IMG/VR virus record: IMGVR_UViG_3300012988_000010
Location: 1 to 38,845 of that record
DNA from: a virus
Strand: one strand, 5' to 3'
Length of the DNA stretch: 38,845 nt
A program made the position numbers and the translations under genes. The notes under the pieces were generated by a model, which ran no database searches, was not told the origin of the DNA, and was given only the letters and a program-made list of their open reading frames with translations. Each line of letters starts with the position of its first letter. Position 1 is the stretch's first letter. This document shows positions 21,644 to 30,455 of the stretch, in pieces.

Positions 21644-23004
21644 GTGAAGAACTCAAGCAGATTAATAAAATCTCTGAGCAAATCGACGGCCTTGTTAAAC
21701 AACTTGGCGACAAAGTAAACAAAGACGAATTGGAAACATTGCGTCAAGCAATTACAGAAATTCGTGACATCGTGGAAAACCTTGAAGGTTCTCAAATTCC
21801 TGAACCCGCCGACGAACAAAAATTAGATCGTCTCATTGGTGAGGTGAATAAGAAAATTGAAAAGTTAGGCACTCAAGTTGGTGAAATGCAACGCGACGTT
21901 GATAATGCAAAAGCAAATCCACGTTCAGCGCGTAAAGCTAAAAAGGATTTCACCGCGGAAGTGAAAAAGTTTATTGAAGAAACTTTCACCGATGAAAGTA
22001 AAACCGATAAGACTTCCAAGAAGGCTTCTATTCGTGTGAAGGCTGCGGAAGTTTTCGGTATTCCTAATTTCTTTGAAGGTGGTGCGGACACGGTTACAGA
22101 CGCATTTACAGACAGGTTTGTTGACCCAACATTGTATCAACGTCGTCGTAAAACGAACATCATTTTGGATTATTTCCAAATCGATACAATTCAGGTACCA
22201 AAACTTTTGTTTCTTGTTAAAGAAGAAGTATCGGGAGATGATGAAAGTTCAGAAGACACAGGTTCCGCCGACTGGATTACTTCCGGTGCATCTAAGCCAA
22301 TGCGTTCTTTTCGTGTAACAACTGGGGAAGCAGAAGCGAAAAAAGTTGCAATCTTTGGAACAGTGGAAGATAAACTTTTACGTGATGTGCCAAGCCTTGA
22401 AGCGTGGTTGCGTGAAGACTTTACCGATGAAATGAAAGAAGCGTATAACGACGGTTTGTTAAATAACAACCCATCAATTGACCCTAACGCTCCACTTGGT
22501 TTGAAACACAATGCCGTACAATATGTGGGGTCACCTGCATTTGATGGCACCATTGATGACCCTAACGAAATAGACGTTATTGTTGCAATGGCTGCTGACA
22601 TGGCGTTGCGTAAAGAACAGGCTGCAACCGCGTTCATTGCGAAAGATGTTTGGTATAAAATTCAAGTATTGAAAGATCAACAGGCCCGTTATCAAAATAA
22701 CCCACTTGTTTATACAAGTACAACGGGAGAATTGTACATTGCCGGTGTGCATGTTGTTGGGGTTGATAACGAAGACGTACCAAGTACACACGTTTTAATG
22801 ATCGGCGCGGAAGTTGGTTTCAAAATCCGTAACTATGGAGACATGGTGTTTGAACGTGGTTTGAATGGAAACGACTTTAAAGAGGATAAAACTTCATACC
22901 GTGGTTATCAAGAAGTGTTGTCATACATTCCAACTCATAGAGAGAATAGTGTAATGTACGATACTATCGCAAACGTTATTGCCGACCTGACAGCAACTAG
23001 CTAA
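21631..23004 (+). CDS. Major capsid protein (HK97 fold)
   Basis: 457 aa. Residues 1-100 are a coiled-coil delta/scaffold domain (EQIDGLVKQLGDKVNKDELE...), expected to be removed by the protease. From about 150 the HK97 core appears: ILDYFQIDTIQVPK, then KKVAIFGTVEDKLLRDVPSLEAWLRED (spine helix region), QAATAFIAKDVWYKI and a P-domain ending IAGVHVVGVDNEDVPS. It forms the capsid shell. The gap after the gene carries a highly structured RNA element. Confidence 0.93.
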   Translation: MSEVSEELKQINKISEQIDGLVKQLGDKVNKDELETLRQAITEIRDIVENLEGSQIPEPADEQKLDRLIGEVNKKIEKLGTQVGEMQRDVDNAKANPRSARKAKKDFTAEVKKFIEETFTDESKTDKTSKKASIRVKAAEVFGIPNFFEGGADTVTDAFTDRFVDPTLYQRRRKTNIILDYFQIDTIQVPKLLFLVKEEVSGDDESSEDTGSADWITSGASKPMRSFRVTTGEAEAKKVAIFGTVEDKLLRDVPSLEAWLREDFTDEMKEAYNDGLLNNNPSIDPNAPLGLKHNAVQYVGSPAFDGTIDDPNEIDVIVAMAADMALRKEQAATAFIAKDVWYKIQVLKDQQARYQNNPLVYTSTTGELYIAGVHVVGVDNEDVPSTHVLMIGAEVGFKIRNYGDMVFERGLNGNDFKEDKTSYRGYQEVLSYIPTHRENSVMYDTIANVIADLTATS

Positions 23005-23009
23005 ATCGG

Positions 23010-23102
23010 TTTGTTTGGTTATCGAGGGTTAGGGAAGGTAAGCCATACTCCTTCCCGCCCTTGTTTAAAATAATTTAAGGTATGGCATAACCGACAAACA
23101 AA
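23010..23102 (+). ncRNA. Candidate pseudoknotted RNA element after the capsid gene
   Basis: The 98-base gap between capsid stop and next ATG can fold almost completely. P1 pairs 23010-23016 with 23096-23102 and 23017-23022 (GGTTAT) with 23087-23092 (ATAACC), with a 3-base bulge. P2 follows directly: 23023-23028 with 23058-23063 (one G-U) and GGGAAGG 23032-23038 with CCTTCCC 23050-23056. The P2 loop GCCATAC (23042-23048) matches GTATGGC (23080-23086), forming a 7-bp pseudoknot stacked on P1. P1 ends at the base before ATG 23103. No U-tract follows, so it is not a simple terminator. Confidence 0.65.
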
Positions 23103-23366
23103 ATGACAAAGGAAAACAACAAGTACAAGAACACCGTGGTGGTGGAAGTTCAAGAGGACTTTAATCCACTGCAAGCGCGTACAGCAAAAAGCGACGTGAA
23201 AAAGAGTAGAGTGATTTACTCCAAAGGGTCACGCCATGCAATTAGAAAGGAACTTTTAACCAAATTGAAAAAGAAAGGTTTGAAGTGCAAAGAAGTTAGC
23301 GTGGACTTTGGCGCTACTGAAAAAAAGGCAGCCGACAAATTAAGAAAGTCAAGAAAAGAAAATTAA
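23103..23366 (+). CDS. Hypothetical basic protein, 87 aa
   Basis: 87 aa, strongly basic (SRHAIRKELLTKLKKKGLKCKEV; C-terminal KKAADKLRKSRKEN). Its ATG directly follows the last paired base of the RNA element, so that structure may control its translation. Its position between capsid and connector suggests a head-associated or DNA-binding protein. No family is recognised. Confidence 0.7.
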   Translation: MTKENNKYKNTVVVEVQEDFNPLQARTAKSDVKKSRVIYSKGSRHAIRKELLTKLKKKGLKCKEVSVDFGATEKKAADKLRKSRKEN

Positions 23367-23379
23367 AAATTAGATTACC

Positions 23380-23886
23380 ATGATAGTAGACGGCTCCAGT
23401 TTTAACGATAGGCCATACAGGATTCTAAACCAAGAGAACATGAAAGATTTTAATTCATGGCTTGATAAGCGTGAAAAAGAAATATTGCGTTTAGTTCTTG
23501 GTCGTGAATTAACCACAGAACTTTTGGAAGCGGTTCAAGGCAGCGCCCTCGAGACGCGTTTTGAAGACCTGATCAATGGCGCTGGGGAATACCCTGGACT
23601 TATTGAAATATTGGTGCCGTCTATTTATTCTAAATGGGTAAGCGGTGACAATCAATTTAAAAATACGGCGGCGGGTATTGTAAGCAATCAACCCGCTCAA
23701 AATTCTACTGTGTTGGATAATGCTTTTGAGTTTGAGGTAAAAGCATGGAACGAGTTTGTTAAAATGGTGGGCTTCATAAATACCAAAGAAGATTCTACAC
23801 TTTGGTTTTACATGAACTCTAACAAATCTGATTTTCCAACATGGCGTTTCACCCCTCAGAAATTTAAAAACCGTTTCTTTCATTAA
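23380..23886 (+). CDS. Head-tail connector-like protein (DUF6712-like)
   Basis: 168 aa, mostly helical (FNSWLDKREKEILRLVLGRELTTELLEAV; SIYSKWVSGDNQFKNTAAGIV). The size, position after the capsid and Trp-rich helical end fit connector/adaptor proteins of Bacteroidota phages, which I associate with DUF6712. Such proteins form a ring below the portal. Family assignment is from memory of the pattern. Confidence 0.6.
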   Translation: MIVDGSSFNDRPYRILNQENMKDFNSWLDKREKEILRLVLGRELTTELLEAVQGSALETRFEDLINGAGEYPGLIEILVPSIYSKWVSGDNQFKNTAAGIVSNQPAQNSTVLDNAFEFEVKAWNEFVKMVGFINTKEDSTLWFYMNSNKSDFPTWRFTPQKFKNRFFH

Positions 23887-23896
23887 ACCAAACAAA

Positions 23897-24058
23897 ATGG
23901 AACAAGAGATTAAGCCACAAAAAACTTCCACAACGATTTTCAATTTAATTTTGTTGTTTGTTGCTGGGATCATTTTCCTAAGCATCGTTTCAGGTGTCTT
24001 AGGATTTTTAGCTTCAATATTTGTAAAAGCCTTTACAGTAGGTTACAACTTATGGTAG
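23897..24058 (+). CDS. Small membrane protein, 53 aa
   Basis: ATG 23897 to TAG 24058. After a polar N-terminus (MEQEIKPQKTSTT) comes a long hydrophobic stretch (residues 14-44) with Gly residues, able to form one or two membrane helices. Its end overlaps the next ATG by 7 bases. A membrane protein inside the head-tail block is unusual; it may affect the envelope during infection. Confidence 0.6.
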   Translation: MEQEIKPQKTSTTIFNLILLFVAGIIFLSIVSGVLGFLASIFVKAFTVGYNLW

Positions 24059-24825
24059 TAAATAACCGAAAAATCAAATTCATTAATAAGACCGAATTAA
24101 GTTTGGGTTTGTATCAAACTATAACTAGGCAAGTGGATTTTGATAACCTTGCTGACGATTGGATAAAACTTTTCAACTTAGTAACGGGTGAAAACTTTAA
24201 AGTTGAAAATGTGGAGGTTCAGACTAAAATATTGACGGCTCTTTCACCTTACCTAAATGGTATTACATTTGAAAACTTTATGCCTGAAAGTATACAGTTC
24301 AAAGGCAAGGAAATTAAACTACCAAAGCAAGTTGGCAACGTTAAGATTGGACAAGCCATTGCGTTACTACAAACAACACGCGGGCATAAATACGTGGATG
24401 AAGGAATAAGCAAAGCAATTGCAATTTACTTACAGCCCATAATTGATAACAGTAAATTTTCATTGGCCAGGGCAATGGAGTTAGAAAAAGAAATTGCAGA
24501 GATGCCCGCATGGATGTTACATACATGGGGAAATTTTATTTACGGGCAACTACAGAAAGGTGGAGTGCCTTCTTCGATTCTCAGAAGGTTAATCCAAAAC
24601 AGCCAAAGCAAAGTACGAAAGACCTTGCGGCACACATGGCAGATAGTAGTAGCCTTGCCCGCTATGGGAATTTCTCGCTTGTTGTACGTTATGCTAAACT
24701 TTTTTCGCTTGACCCTGATTACGTTTATGAGTCGTGCGCTTTCTCTTCAGTATGTTATACCCTTTCTTATGAAAAAGATGAAAGCGAATACATTGAACGG
24801 TACACAGAATTCTATCACAAATTAA
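24052..24825 (+). CDS. Tail assembly chaperone-like protein, frame-0 product (site of probable -1 frameshift)
   Basis: The first 162 codons read as a sound protein (FDNLADDWIKLFNLVTGENF; VGNVKIGQAIALLQTTRG; ELEKEIAEMPAWMLHTWGNF). After the slippery heptamer at 24531-24537 the frame-0 translation changes character (VRKTLRHTWQIVVALPAMGIS...) and looks like the shadow of the -1 frame. A -1 shift would give a 282-aa fusion. Position between connector and tail genes and this layout resemble lambda G/GT-type chaperones, although here the tape measure is 3.6 kb downstream. Alternatively a sequencing indel split one gene. Confidence 0.7.
   Translation: MVVNNRKIKFINKTELSLGLYQTITRQVDFDNLADDWIKLFNLVTGENFKVENVEVQTKILTALSPYLNGITFENFMPESIQFKGKEIKLPKQVGNVKIGQAIALLQTTRGHKYVDEGISKAIAIYLQPIIDNSKFSLARAMELEKEIAEMPAWMLHTWGNFIYGQLQKGGVPSSILRRLIQNSQSKVRKTLRHTWQIVVALPAMGISRLLYVMLNFFRLTLITFMSRALSLQYVIPFLMKKMKANTLNGTQNSITN
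24531..24537 (+). other. Slippery heptamer A-AAT-TTT for -1 frameshifting
   Basis: In the frame of the 24052 gene the codons are GGA AAT TTT ATT. The heptamer therefore reads A AAT TTT, a perfect X-XXY-YYZ site with X=A and Y=Z=T. Slipping back one base moves ribosomes into the frame that stays open to 24899. Confidence 0.65.
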
Positions 24826-24899
24826 CTGAGGAGCCATACCATGTTATTCAAAATTCTAAAGGAGGTAAGCGACAACAGGACAAAGGTAAAAAACCTTAA
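24537..24899 (+). CDS. -1 frame extension of the chaperone-like gene (T-like part)
   Basis: 120 residues from TAT at 24537 after slippage. The sequence is protein-like and helical (NPKQPKQSTKDLAAHMADSS; SLDPDYVYESCAFSSVCYTL; SEYIERYTEFYHKLTEEPYH) and ends with a basic tail (GGKRQQDKGKKP). Helices with F/S-x2-V-x3-L near the end resemble C-terminal domains of tail chaperone fusions. Independent starts exist at ATG 24510 and 24525, so a separate gene is possible. It overlaps the next gene by 59 bases. Confidence 0.65.
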   Translation, partial: YLRATTERWSAFFDSQKVNPKQPKQSTKDLAAHMADSSSLARYGNFSLVVRYAKLFSLDPDYVYESCAFSSVCYTLSYEKDESEYIERYTEFYHKLTEEPYHVIQNSKGGKRQQDKGKKP

Positions 24900-25284
24900 G
24901 TACGCGCGTATAGAAAACTTTAACGCGTTTAAAAATTCCTTTGTAACTCAAGACTATCCAGTAAACGTAGTTGTCCCCATTCCTGAATCAGGCACTAACA
25001 CGGGTAACCAACTCAAAACAGTTTTACAAATACAGGGTTGGATTTTAACGTTAATACCTGACGATGTTGCCGCGTCGATGGATGATGAAAAGGCAGAAGA
25101 GTATATTGGGCCTTTACGTATTCAGGCAAGGAAATTTTTGAACGGTTTGGGTTATATTAAAATTGTTGACCCCGAAGTAAGAAACATTGTGCATACTATC
25201 AAGCCCGAATATGCTTTTTTGGACATGCTGTTATTTGGTGTAAGTTATACAATCAATTTGCCTGTTAAATTTCCACCATGCTAA
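24841..25284 (+). CDS. Probable neck/tail structural protein, 147 aa
   Basis: 147 aa. The first part is basic, followed by a beta-rich middle (NVVVPIPESG; LQIQGWILTLIP) and an acidic helical segment (ASMDDEKAEEYIGPLRIQARKFL). The end overlaps the next ATG by 7 bases. It is placed where neck or tail-completion proteins usually lie. No named family. Confidence 0.65.
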   Translation: MLFKILKEVSDNRTKVKNLKYARIENFNAFKNSFVTQDYPVNVVVPIPESGTNTGNQLKTVLQIQGWILTLIPDDVAASMDDEKAEEYIGPLRIQARKFLNGLGYIKIVDPEVRNIVHTIKPEYAFLDMLLFGVSYTINLPVKFPPC

Positions 25285-25721
25285 GAAAGGTTAAACAAAT
25301 ATTAGCCAATACCATTATAAAAAACCTTTATGCGTTTGCAAACAGCATAGGGCAAAAGATTCCAACGGATATTAAGGTAGTTTACACGGAAGATGGCATT
25401 CAAATTAGTAGTAAGTATTTCAAGTTTCTTGTATGGGGAAGGCCACCGGGAAAACAACCACCCCCAAAGAAAATGGTGGAATTTGTTCGTGATAACCCTA
25501 ACATATTAGCTGATGCAAGAAGGATTTACAAAAAAATTACTGAACAAAGTTTGGGTTATCTGATCGGTCGCAAAATTGGTTTACACGGTACGGATATTTG
25601 GCAAGGTAAAAAGCCAGGCATTGACTTACACGGTGTAATTCAGGACAGTATCAAAGAAGTTTACGGCGAATTACAAAAGGCTTATGGTTTGGAAGTCATT
25701 TCTAAATTAAAATTCAAATGA
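25278..25721 (+). CDS. Probable head-tail joining protein, 147 aa
   Basis: 147 aa. An N-terminal helix (LANTIIKNLYAFANSIGQ) is followed by strands (DIKVVYTEDGIQISSKYFKF) and the turn GRPPGKQPPPKKMVEFV. The central W/G-R-x-PG-x-x-P pattern reminds me of HK97 gp10-like joining proteins found in Bacteroidota phages. It overlaps the next gene by 4 bases. Moderate confidence in the role. Confidence 0.6.
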   Translation: MLRKVKQILANTIIKNLYAFANSIGQKIPTDIKVVYTEDGIQISSKYFKFLVWGRPPGKQPPPKKMVEFVRDNPNILADARRIYKKITEQSLGYLIGRKIGLHGTDIWQGKKPGIDLHGVIQDSIKEVYGELQKAYGLEVISKLKFK

Positions 25722-27037
25722 GTTTAACAGTTATAAGTAGGCCCGAAAATTATTCAGCGTTTGGCAATCCAACTATTTACAAAATTCAGCGCAAGGATTT
25801 TCTAATAACAGCCGTTGCCGATAGTTTTGGACTTGCCAAAATTACTTTGGATGGCAATTACGATTCATCTTTTCACGTTGATGACAAAATATTTATTGGT
25901 GTTACCAATTATATGGCGTTAGCGGAAGTAGTTAACGTTAATAACGTTGGTGGGTTTACAACAATGGTTACCACATTGACGTATGTTGGCGGTGGTTCAG
26001 GCTATGTTAATAACGTTACAACAAAGGCGTTGCACCATGTGGCCGTAATATTTTTCGATGGTGTTGGTGAATTCCCGTTGTTCAATAGTCTTGAATTCAG
26101 ATTTGCGACTGACGAAACAGGTTTGGCCATTGTTGACGCACAAGTATTGCGTTACTTGTTACCTGATATATTATTACAACGTAGCTTTTCAACTTACAGT
26201 GAACAGAACTTTTCAAGCGGGTTGCAATATTACATTTCGTATCAAGAAAAATGGAGTAGTGACAGTGTTTCAGCTGTTAACGATTCAGCTAACAAGCGTG
26301 TTGGTTATCTTGCAGCGTTACAACTTCCAGGCACAAACAATTTAGGTGCGTTGATTGTTGGCGTTGCGGCTCCCGCTTCATTTCCTTCAATCATTCAGAA
26401 ACGTAAAGCGTGGAAAGGTTATCCATTTAGTATTTGTACGTTTAATAGTATTGCATCATTCACGTTTAAGTTAGTTGTTGACGGTTCAACCAAAGTTACT
26501 GCAAGCGTGGTTGCCATTCCTACAACTTTGTTCAGCATTGACCCTGACGATTTGAATTTAGGGTCACACACAATTGAATTGAAAGACAATGCGTTGACAA
26601 CTACATACGCAACATTAAACTTAGATGTTGTTGAACCTGATTGCCAAAGTCCAGTAATGTTAGTTGGCCGTGATTCATTAGGTACGCCTGTTCATTGGTT
26701 GTTTGAAGGTAATCAGCAAATGGAAATTACAAACGATGAAGGTTATAAGTATATTAAAATGACTTGTGCGGCTCCTAATCTGACTGCTGACGAATTCACG
26801 GCTTTACATCAAGCGTTTGCCCCGGCTTCATTGATAGTAGATACTGATTACCGCGACATGTCAACAACATTCGGAACAAGGAGGCACGACAATAAAGATA
26901 TTTTTACTATCTCCCCAGACGGTACGACAAAGACACAAGTTACTTGTGACGGCTTCAAAGCTGTTAGAGATACTAAGTCAGACAATGGAAATTACTTTGA
27001 AGTGACTATTCTTTTACCTTTTGATCAAGATTTATGA
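25718..27037 (+). CDS. Tail/baseplate structural protein, 439 aa
   Basis: 439 aa, beta-rich and Thr/Ser/Gly-rich (FTTMVTTLTYVGGGSGYVNN), with an Ig-like middle (FTFKLVVDGSTKVTASVVAI, about 247-300). The C-terminal half includes DYRDMSTTFGTRRHDNKDIF. It could be the distal tail protein or a major tail component. It forms a pair with the following 476-aa gene and precedes the tape measure, which is unusual for a tail-tip gene. Family unknown. Confidence 0.65.
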   Translation: MSLTVISRPENYSAFGNPTIYKIQRKDFLITAVADSFGLAKITLDGNYDSSFHVDDKIFIGVTNYMALAEVVNVNNVGGFTTMVTTLTYVGGGSGYVNNVTTKALHHVAVIFFDGVGEFPLFNSLEFRFATDETGLAIVDAQVLRYLLPDILLQRSFSTYSEQNFSSGLQYYISYQEKWSSDSVSAVNDSANKRVGYLAALQLPGTNNLGALIVGVAAPASFPSIIQKRKAWKGYPFSICTFNSIASFTFKLVVDGSTKVTASVVAIPTTLFSIDPDDLNLGSHTIELKDNALTTTYATLNLDVVEPDCQSPVMLVGRDSLGTPVHWLFEGNQQMEITNDEGYKYIKMTCAAPNLTADEFTALHQAFAPASLIVDTDYRDMSTTFGTRRHDNKDIFTISPDGTTKTQVTCDGFKAVRDTKSDNGNYFEVTILLPFDQDL

Positions 27038-28464
27038 ACTTATATTTGAATGGTTATAGAATGGACACCGATAACACGGTGTTGTCGTTGACTTATAATT
27101 TTAATAACTCCATTGATGGCAATGATAATTCCATTTCTCATTCAAATCAGATTACACTACCTGCCACGAAAAGGAATAGAGCGTTTTTCGAATATTATAA
27201 AAGTGTAAAAATTGGTGCCCCAAAGTTTTATCAATGTTATGTGGTGAACCCACGTACTAACATTACTGTGTTCTTTGGTTTTGCTTTCTTGGTGGATAAA
27301 CAAGTATTCGCCATTGAAGTTTATCAAAACCCAATTGACTTTTTTGATTTGATTGACCCATTAAAATTAAGTGATTTGAATTTTACGTCAACATTACTTT
27401 GGGACACAACCACCGCGACGGCTGCACGAAATTCGTCTAGTGGTTTGGCTTCACCGTTAGTTCAGTATGGGCAAATAGATCCAACCGATACAATACCACA
27501 ATTGTTTTACGGCACGTCTCCTTCTTTCTATGTTAAGAATTACCCACCACATGTTTTTTTCAAAACTGTTTTAGAGAAAATATTTTCCAATCAAGGTTAT
27601 TCAATGGAATCATTTAGCGATGTGGTGTACGACAACTTATTGTTTACTTATGGATTGGATAAATGGATAGGGCCATCATTTAAACTGCATGAAATCTTGC
27701 CGGACTTTTCACAAAAGGATATTATTGCACAATTCCAAATGATGTTCGGTATCAAATTAATGCTGACAGATTCCACTAATACTTTCAGAATAAAAAAACC
27801 TAATGATGTTTTAAGCAATTCGGCTTACTATAATTGGTCTGCAAAGTTCATGGGACAAAACAAAGACATTATAAACACTTCGTATAACCAAAACAATGTC
27901 ATTAAGTGGGCGAATACTGAATTACACGCTGGTGGTTTTTCTGTACCCAACCCATATTTGAAAAAATCTAATACATTGTTTGAAAGTCCATTCAATCACG
28001 ATGGTTCAGAAACTTACACGCTAATAAGTGGAAGTAAAACAGTTTACGGATGGAAAAATCCTTTGTGGACTACAACGGCGGGCGCTGATTTGGCAACATT
28101 TGAAACCGCACCACAACCAAATTTAATTGTTCAGCGTGACCCCATTTCTGGTGTCGAGCCTGACGAAATATTTTTTCATAACAACACGTATATAGATTAC
28201 AAAGTAGGTTATAAATATGCAAGTTATGACGGTAATCAACCCGCGTTACCGTGGAACAAATATGGTGGGTCGATTGCTGGGGCTCTTGGCAATAATTATG
28301 GTTATGAATGTGAAAGGTATTATAACCTGAACGACATTGATGTAATGTTAATGCAGCAAGAGGAGAGAATGATTTTTGATCGTGGAGAAGTATACGCGGT
28401 TAAGTCAATAGTTGATTACGTACCAAATCAGATTACAAAAGTCCAAATGTTTAGAGTAATATGA
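27034..28464 (+). CDS. Tail/baseplate structural protein, 476 aa
   Basis: 476 aa. The N-terminus MNLYLNGYRMDTDNTVLSLT and NQITLPATKRNRAFFE (HSNQITLP...N) is a pattern I recall from Bacteroidota phage tail proteins similar to hub/Tal proteins. The middle is rich in Tyr, Phe and Asn, and the end is V/Q-rich (YVPNQITKVQM). It may bind the tail tip. It overlaps both neighbours by 4 bases. Confidence 0.6.
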   Translation: MNLYLNGYRMDTDNTVLSLTYNFNNSIDGNDNSISHSNQITLPATKRNRAFFEYYKSVKIGAPKFYQCYVVNPRTNITVFFGFAFLVDKQVFAIEVYQNPIDFFDLIDPLKLSDLNFTSTLLWDTTTATAARNSSSGLASPLVQYGQIDPTDTIPQLFYGTSPSFYVKNYPPHVFFKTVLEKIFSNQGYSMESFSDVVYDNLLFTYGLDKWIGPSFKLHEILPDFSQKDIIAQFQMMFGIKLMLTDSTNTFRIKKPNDVLSNSAYYNWSAKFMGQNKDIINTSYNQNNVIKWANTELHAGGFSVPNPYLKKSNTLFESPFNHDGSETYTLISGSKTVYGWKNPLWTTTAGADLATFETAPQPNLIVQRDPISGVEPDEIFFHNNTYIDYKVGYKYASYDGNQPALPWNKYGGSIAGALGNNYGYECERYYNLNDIDVMLMQQEERMIFDRGEVYAVKSIVDYVPNQITKVQMFRVI

Positions 28465-30455
28465 ACGAAGAGTTAATTTTAGATATTAAGCTGGACGAAG
28501 GTGACAGCGAAAAGCAATTGGTAGATTTGAATCAACTGATTGCCGAACAAAAGCAACGCGTTTTAGATTTAACCGATGCAATAAAGGAACTTTCCAAAAG
28601 TGATAAAGCAAGTTCTGATCAGATTGCAGCCGTTGTCAAACAACGTGACACGCTTTCCAATTCTGTTAAGCAAAACACTACTAACCAAAAGAATTTACTC
28701 ACTGTAATTAATAGTGAGAAAGGTAGTGTGGAATCTTTGTTGGCTCAAAACAAAATATTGACCGCGCAACGTAATTCCTTAGGTGACGCAACCGACGCAC
28801 AACGCGCAAAGGTAATTCAATTGAACAACGCAATTGAAGCCAACACAGCGCGTGTTAAAAATCAATCCACTGAACAGGAAAAACAAAAAATGAAAATCGG
28901 CGACTACATCAAGACGGTTGAGGTCGGCGGTTTTAGCCTTGAAGGAATAGCGTCAAAGTTCGCTTCACCATACCTTGCAGCCGGTGCGGCTCTTGGTGGC
29001 TTGTTCAAACTGTACGCACAAAGCAAACAAGGAGCGCAAGACCTTGAATTGGCGCAAACAAAACTTAACGCGGTATTTCAAAGTTTCGCTGATAATGTTG
29101 GAAAGGTTGGTACAGATAGTTCCGGCAAGGGTATATTTTCCAAATTAGTTGATGGTGCTTTACTTGCTCTTGGTGCTTTCGATGCTTATGCAAGTTCGGT
29201 GGCCGCTGAAATAAAACAACAAGCGGATAAAGAAGCACAATTAATGGAGTTAAGACGGCAACGCTTTGCAAAAGTTTATGATGAACAAGCGGAACAGCAA
29301 CAAAGAATTAGAGATGATGAAGAAAAAACTCTTAAGGTTAGAATAAATGCAGCGGAAGCCGTGTTGGCGAATGTACGCGCCGCAAACAAACTTATTATTT
29401 CCACTTCTCAAGAGCAATTGGAAGCAAAAAACAAATTGTTGCAGAAGGATAAGCAAAATTTGGATTTGCAAATTGAAGTTGCAAGGGCAGAAGCGCAAGT
29501 GGCAGATATTCAAGAAAAAAATACCAAAAGGGAATCACAAGCGTTAGAAGCTTTATTAAAATTACAAGAGCAACAAAGAAAAGGTGCGGCCACAAAACCT
29601 TATCAATCACAACCCATTCCATCGGGTATAACAAACTTTGATAAGAACGTAAAGACGTTGGATAAAATTTATAAAGACCAACAACTGGCCGACAAAAAGA
29701 ATTATTTGGAAAGTGCGCAAACACAATCTGAATTCCAAACTACTCAATTCAATTCTTACATAAGATATTTGAAGCAAAAGAAAAAAGCTGCTGAAACTTA
29801 TGGGGAAGACACGTTAGAAATAGACCAACAAATTGCAGACGCTCAAATTGCAGAAGCTGAACGAACAGCCAACGCCATTGTAAAAACCAACAAGGTAAAA
29901 ACCACAAGTAACATACAACAATTGCAAACTTGGGATAACCTTTTGGGTACATCTTTAGCCGTATTCGATAAAAATACCGCCGCGTTTCAAATTGCGGCTA
30001 TATCTAAAGCCTTAATTGATACTTACTTAGCTGCAAATAATGCACTTGCAACTGGTGGCCCTTTCGCCATGTTAGGTGCGCTTGCGCTTGGTTTGGCCAA
30101 TGTTGCAGCCATCGAAGGTGTTGCAATGGCTGGAGGTGGTGACTTTTACACAACCAAACCAACGTTGTTATTGGTTGGTGACAATCCCGGAGGGGTTGAA
30201 CGCGTTACAGTCGAACCAATTTCAGGTAAAGGCCAAACAAAAAAATTCAACCCCGGCAAAGGTTTACCAAATGGTGTGGCAATGGCGGGCGGCGGTATGC
30301 TGCAAGTAAATAGACAAGCTGAATCAACGTCATTGATGCGTAACCTTAACCAAGCGGTAAGGCAAACACAAGTGGTCATGGTGTTACAAGACTTTGAAGT
30401 TGCAAGCAATAAGAAAAACCAACCAATTAACCGCGCCAAAGTTTTAACTCAATGA
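28461..30455 (+). CDS. Tape measure-like protein
   Basis: 664 aa. Long coiled coils cover about 12-150 and 240-500 (Gln/Glu/Lys/Ala-rich heptads). Hydrophobic segments lie near 163-185 and 515-560 (ALATGGPFAMLGALALGLAN). The C-terminal GGGDFYTTKPTLLLVGDNPG then ERVTVEP is the common ending of phage tail tape measures. It sets tail length and helps DNA delivery. Its modest length implies a tail of roughly 100 nm if it follows the usual 0.15 nm per residue. Confidence 0.85.
   Translation: MNEELILDIKLDEGDSEKQLVDLNQLIAEQKQRVLDLTDAIKELSKSDKASSDQIAAVVKQRDTLSNSVKQNTTNQKNLLTVINSEKGSVESLLAQNKILTAQRNSLGDATDAQRAKVIQLNNAIEANTARVKNQSTEQEKQKMKIGDYIKTVEVGGFSLEGIASKFASPYLAAGAALGGLFKLYAQSKQGAQDLELAQTKLNAVFQSFADNVGKVGTDSSGKGIFSKLVDGALLALGAFDAYASSVAAEIKQQADKEAQLMELRRQRFAKVYDEQAEQQQRIRDDEEKTLKVRINAAEAVLANVRAANKLIISTSQEQLEAKNKLLQKDKQNLDLQIEVARAEAQVADIQEKNTKRESQALEALLKLQEQQRKGAATKPYQSQPIPSGITNFDKNVKTLDKIYKDQQLADKKNYLESAQTQSEFQTTQFNSYIRYLKQKKKAAETYGEDTLEIDQQIADAQIAEAERTANAIVKTNKVKTTSNIQQLQTWDNLLGTSLAVFDKNTAAFQIAAISKALIDTYLAANNALATGGPFAMLGALALGLANVAAIEGVAMAGGGDFYTTKPTLLLVGDNPGGVERVTVEPISGKGQTKKFNPGKGLPNGVAMAGGGMLQVNRQAESTSLMRNLNQAVRQTQVVMVLQDFEVASNKKNQPINRAKVLTQ

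Noticed and set aside
22191-22637. Minus-strand frame of 148 codons inside the capsid gene
   Set aside because: The capsid protein is certain on the other strand, and the reverse frame has no start signal or neighbour.
24540-24825. Frame-0 tail of the chaperone-like gene taken as a membrane domain
   Set aside because: The apparent hydrophobic helix is an out-of-frame reading of the better -1 frame; kept only as a possible extended frame-0 product.
29395-29724. Minus-strand frame inside the tape measure gene
   Set aside because: The hydrophobic shadow of a Gln/Lys-rich coiled coil.
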